This document shows positions 6,530 to 8,560 of a stretch of DNA of 8,560 nucleotides, piece after piece. A program made the position numbers and the translations under genes. Position 1 is the first letter of the stretch. Every line of letters begins with the position of its first letter. Where the stretch lies: positions 1 to 8,560 of the forward strand of contig DCOH01000014.1 of assembly GCA_002322865.1 (NCBI GenBank). Reading direction: 5' to 3'. Source of the DNA: Sphingobacterium sp. UBA1575. Lineage in GTDB: Bacteria; Bacteroidota; Bacteroidia; Sphingobacteriales; Sphingobacteriaceae. The notes beneath the pieces were generated by a model that worked only from the letters and a program-made list of their open reading frames with translations, was not told the origin of the DNA and made no database searches.

Positions 6530-7051
6530 TTATTTTTGTCCAACTAATTTGAATTGTAATACAAACTCATCATAAATCAATTTATTTCCGAGATTGGGAA
6601 TGAATTTACTGGATCCATATTTAATATTATATAATGTTCTATCAATCTTTATCTCTCCTAATGCATGAAGAAAATCGGTAAAAATTTCTATTGTGGCAGG
6701 AAAAGAAATAGGATGTGTAATATCCTTTATGGTCAAGTCTCCAAAGATTAGGTAATGATCGTTTTCCTTTTTCGCTTTATTAAACTTAAAAATGGCAGTC
6801 TTAAAATGGTCGACAGCAAAAAAATCCTCATGATTTAAGTGATCAAAAAATTCTTTGTAGATGGATCTATCCGCTATATCAGTTATGACGATTGATGTCA
6901 TATCTATAATGATCTCTCCCGCAATTAATTCTTCGTTTTCGAAACTTAGAAATCCACTTTTGATAGTTATGGTTCCGGTATGTAATCCTAATATTTTTTT
7001 CCCAGTCCAATTTACTAAGCTACTTTCTGGTTGAATGCTGAATGTTGTCAT
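6530..7051 (-). CDS. YceI-family protein without signal peptide, 173 aa
   Basis: YceI proteins form a lipocalin-like beta barrel that holds polyisoprenoid or other amphiphilic molecules such as long-chain quinones. The family pattern is clear: an opening FSIQPESSLVNWTGKKILGLHTGTITIKSG, the middle DRSIYKEFFDHLNHEDFFAVDHF (the family's LRS..FF..E.YP region), then GDLTIKDITHPISFP, the most conserved motif, at roughly residues 102-116. Many YceI proteins are periplasmic, but this one starts directly at the barrel with MTTFSIQPES and has no signal peptide, so it should stay in the cytoplasm. The ATG at 7051 starts at the normal point of the domain and nothing further upstream in frame suggests a leader. 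It is cotranscribed with the nitronate monooxygenase gene (12-base gap), which suggests it binds or delivers a hydrophobic substrate or quinone, though this is inference. Confidence 0.88.
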   Translation of the reverse strand: MTTFSIQPESSLVNWTGKKILGLHTGTITIKSGFLSFENEELIAGEIIIDMTSIVITDIADRSIYKEFFDHLNHEDFFAVDHFKTAIFKFNKAKKENDHYLIFGDLTIKDITHPISFPATIEIFTDFLHALGEIKIDRTLYNIKYGSSKFIPNLGNKLIYDEFVLQFKLVGQK

Positions 7052-7114
7052 CGTATTTTATTTTAAAATGTTACAACACAAAATTCAAGTAATAAAGAAC
7101 GAAATCGAAGGATG

Positions 7115-7139
7115 TATCTCACAAATAAAATGTGAGATA
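7115..7139. repeat. Inverted repeat between regulator and yceI-type gene
   Basis: TATCTCACA and TGTGAGATA form perfect 9-base arms around a 7-base AT spacer. The element starts 8 bases past the stop of the Crp/Fnr-type gene and lies 64 bases before the YceI gene start on the same strand. No U-tract follows it on the minus strand, so it is a poor intrinsic terminator there. The TCACA/TGTGA half-sites resemble Crp-type operator halves but are in everted order compared with the usual TGTGA-N6-TCACA. It is a candidate operator for the neighbouring regulator, or an RNA hairpin at the end of the regulator's message. Confidence 0.55.
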
Positions 7140-7146
7140 GATCAAT

Positions 7147-7716
7147 TTATTTGCTGGAATAGAAGCGGCTTAATGTTTCGCGAGTTACACCCAAGTAAGA
7201 GGCTAAAATATGCTTAGGTAATTTTTGGACCAATGATGGGTAATCTTGGACAAATTTTTCATACCGCTCTTTTGCACTACTACTTAGCAATGTTAAAATT
7301 CTGTTTTGTAGCGCTACATTTCTACGATTAGTTTTTTTTCTAAAGAAATGCTCTATTCGATGGAACTCCTTGCACAATTTTTCCCTGTTTTCAAGACTTA
7401 GACAAAGGACTTCTGTTTCTTCTAAACAATCTATATTTACCCTAGCTTTTTTCTTAAAGTAATAAGCTTCATAATCTGTAATCCACCAATCTTGCGTGCC
7501 AAATAGAAGGATATGCATTTTGTCGTTTTCATCCGTATAGTATGATTTTATGCAACCCGAAAGCACAAAATAATCATAAACAACATCTTGATCTTCCTGA
7601 ACTAAAAATTGATGTTTTTTAAATTTTTTCGAAATAAAATGACTCAAAATATAGTCGTATTCGTCATCGTTAATTTCAATGATCTTTTTAAATTGATTCT
7701 TTAAAAGTTCGCTCAT
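7147..7716 (-). CDS. Crp/Fnr-family transcriptional regulator, 189 aa
   Basis: This is a second regulator of the Crp/Fnr superfamily, not closely similar to the one at 2004-2627. Residues about 10-115 form the cyclic-nucleotide-binding-like beta roll (KKHQFLVQEDQ, then VVYDYFVLSGCIKSYY, then LLFGTQDWWITDYEAYYF). The last 24 residues are the helix-turn-helix (LPKHILASYLGVTRETLSRF), and the protein ends almost at once after it, as is common for the short Bacteroidota members. No FNR-type Fe-S Cys cluster is seen; the few Cys residues are scattered. The ATG at 7716 is preferred to the TTG one codon earlier. The YceI and nitronate monooxygenase genes follow on the same strand after a 95-base gap that holds an inverted repeat, making them its likely targets. 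Members next to similar stress genes are usually activators, but the direction of control here is unknown. Confidence 0.9.
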   Translation of the reverse strand: MSELLKNQFKKIIEINDDEYDYILSHFISKKFKKHQFLVQEDQDVVYDYFVLSGCIKSYYTDENDKMHILLFGTQDWWITDYEAYYFKKKARVNIDCLEETEVLCLSLENREKLCKEFHRIEHFFRKKTNRRNVALQNRILTLLSSSAKERYEKFVQDYPSLVQKLPKHILASYLGVTRETLSRFYSSK

Positions 7717-7738
7717 CAATTTTTATTTGTTGTTTTAG

Positions 7739-7746
7739 TAAAGTTA
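7739..7746 (-). promoter_or_regulatory. Candidate -7 element of the second Crp/Fnr gene
   Basis: On the minus strand the bases read TAACTTTA, seven of eight against TAnnTTTG counting the two free positions. It lies 22 bases before the ATG at 7716. A TTT, not TTG, is present about 21 bases upstream in the -33 position. The match is moderate in an AT-rich region. In the rest of the divergent gap (7717-7887) no convincing promoter for the sigma-factor gene was found. Confidence 0.3.
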
Positions 7747-7887
7747 AGGAAATCCATCACATAAGGTAAAGCTATAAATACATTAAAATGCCATATTGTC
7801 TTGCCTTAACATAAACATCTCATCTACTTAATCTTTAATTAATAGTTGTGCTATAAATTCGTTTCCGAAAATCTTTCACCAACTATT

Positions 7888-8466
7888 ATGAAAAGCAAAA
7901 GCATGCAGACTCTTCTGGAAGAAATAGGTGCAGATAATGCGGCTGCTTTTCAAGAATTATATTTTCGGGAGCGAAATAGGTTGATGCAATTTTCTCTAAA
8001 ATTGTTTAAAAACCAATCTGAAGCGGAAGAGCTTACCCAGGTAGTTTTTGTGGAATTATGGGAGAACAGACAAAAAATTGATCCTACAAAAAGTATTTCC
8101 AGTTGCTTGTTTGTAATGGCAAAGCATCGCTTTTTGGATGGGTTGAAGAAAAAAAGCAGTCAGCAGTGTTATTTTGATTATTTGGATAGGGAAGAGCCGA
8201 TAGCTGATACGACAACCCAACATATTAATCTGGTAGAATGCTTGGATATGGTGAATAAGGCCGTGGAAACCTTGCCTCCTCAAGCAAAATTGGTTTATAC
8301 CATGAGTAGGGAAAAGGGATTCACCCATCAGGAGATTTCCGATCAATTGGATATTTCCCAGCATACGGTTAGTAACCATATGAAAAAGTCTTTATCGCAT
8401 ATAAAAATGCATCTCAAAAGTTTATCTCCAGAACTTTTTGTCCTTTTCGTATTTCTGTTTTTTTAA
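7888..8466 (+). CDS. ECF RNA polymerase sigma factor (sigma-70 family), 192 aa
   Basis: This is an extracytoplasmic-function sigma factor of the group greatly expanded in Bacteroidota, where such factors commonly control SusC/SusD-type uptake or surface-sensing systems. Region 2 covers about residues 20-80 (AAFQELYFRERNRLMQFSLK, then the EAEELTQVVFVELW core-binding helix). Region 4 covers about 130-180 (LPPQAKLVYTMSREKGFTHQ, then the HTH EISDQLDISQHTVSNHMKKS). No region 1 or 3 is present, as expected for ECF factors. The protein ends in a hydrophobic tail (LFVLFVFLFF), often seen in this group. The ATG at 7888 fits the family's usual start; the frame is open from a TTG at 7846 but those residues look like leader sequence. 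The usual partner, a FecR-like anti-sigma gene, does not begin within the 94 bases left in the window; repeat DNA stands there. Confidence 0.92.
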   Translation: MKSKSMQTLLEEIGADNAAAFQELYFRERNRLMQFSLKLFKNQSEAEELTQVVFVELWENRQKIDPTKSISSCLFVMAKHRFLDGLKKKSSQQCYFDYLDREEPIADTTTQHINLVECLDMVNKAVETLPPQAKLVYTMSREKGFTHQEISDQLDISQHTVSNHMKKSLSHIKMHLKSLSPELFVLFVFLFF

Positions 8467-8476
8467 GGTTTTTTAG

Positions 8477-8560
8477 GTTAATGGGAGGCACTCGTTATTG
8501 CGAGGTCATCGACATTGGGAGGAACGCGTCATTGCGAGGAGGGACGACGAAGCAATCTTT
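8477..8560. repeat. Tandem degenerate interspersed repeat (ATTGCGAGG type), runs past window end
   Basis: Two related units lie 34 bases apart: 8477-8505 and 8511-8539 agree at 23 of 29 positions, sharing TGGGAGG, then CGT, then ATTGCGAGG. The second continues through GAGGGACGACGAAGCAATC. The pairing of ATTGC (8531-8535) with GCAAT (8552-8556) gives the imperfect dyad known from the intergenic repeats with CATTGCGAGG and GACGAAGCAATC ends that occur in many Bacteroidota genomes. It is richer in G and C than the surrounding sequence and begins 10 bases after the sigma-factor stop. No coding potential is apparent. Confidence 0.75.

Noticed and set aside
7115..7139. Inverted repeat as an intrinsic terminator of the regulator gene
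   Set aside because: The stem is AT-rich and no U-tract follows on the minus strand; an operator or simple hairpin is a better reading, so it was listed as a repeat.
7035..7217. Open frame of 60 codons on the plus strand across the inverted repeat
   Set aside because: It overlaps the ends of two good minus-strand genes and its product shows no recognisable feature.
8056..8379. Open frame of 107 codons on the minus strand
   Set aside because: It is the shadow of the sigma-factor gene, whose regions 2 and 4 are clear on the plus strand.
8477..8560. CRISPR array
   Set aside because: Only two degenerate units with no conserved spacer structure and no cas genes; it fits an interspersed repeat.

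Overview
The window reads as an AT-rich chromosomal stretch from a member of the Bacteroidota, most likely a Sphingobacteriaceae-like organism (Sphingobacterium or Pedobacter type). The reasons are: genes without Shine-Dalgarno sequences, a TAnnTTTG-type -7 promoter element, a lipoprotein with the Cys-Ser-Lys-Asp-Asp-Asp surface-export signal, short Crp/Fnr-type regulators, and an ECF sigma factor of the kind expanded in this phylum. The genus is an inference from general resemblance, not from a search.

Layout. (1) Positions 1-755 hold an alpha/beta hydrolase of the secreted esterase/phospholipase type. It is broken by a one-base frameshift near 609-617 that separates the nucleophile Ser and the Asp from the catalytic His, and it probably has a second break near 36-43. 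(2) 794-1969 encodes a large exported protein of unknown function. (3) 2004-3282 is a redox module: a Crp/Fnr-type regulator followed by a flavodoxin-fold NAD(P)H:quinone-type oxidoreductase. Between them lies a perfect 18-bp palindrome with a TTGAC-N4-GTCAA core, about 41 bases upstream of the start site estimated from an exact TAnnTTTG -7 element. (4) 3283-3469 is non-coding apart from a possible remnant of an antitoxin-like gene. (5) 3470-4823, minus strand, holds two exported proteins of unknown function, one a lipoprotein with an SH3-like C-terminus. (6) 4978-5355 encodes a small surface-lipoprotein candidate with an MmpS-like domain, ending at a strong terminator that also serves the opposing operon. 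(7) 5453-7716, minus strand, is a second redox module: a Crp/Fnr-type regulator, a YceI-family protein without a signal peptide, and a class I nitronate monooxygenase. An inverted repeat lies between the regulator and the two enzyme-side genes. (8) 7888-8466 encodes an ECF sigma factor, followed immediately by tandem degenerate copies of a GC-richer interspersed repeat that runs off the window.

How the parts may work together. Two Crp/Fnr-like regulators each sit next to a flavin-dependent oxidoreductase and each has a palindromic site in front of that enzyme's gene. The simplest reading is two local, separately controlled detoxification circuits, one for quinone-like and one for nitroalkane-like or other electrophilic compounds. 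The envelope proteins and the sigma factor are not clearly connected to them. No transposase, CRISPR array, tRNA or rRNA was seen. The most unusual items are the operator/promoter arrangement at 2636-2681, the regulator-YceI-nitronate monooxygenase cassette, and the broken hydrolase.
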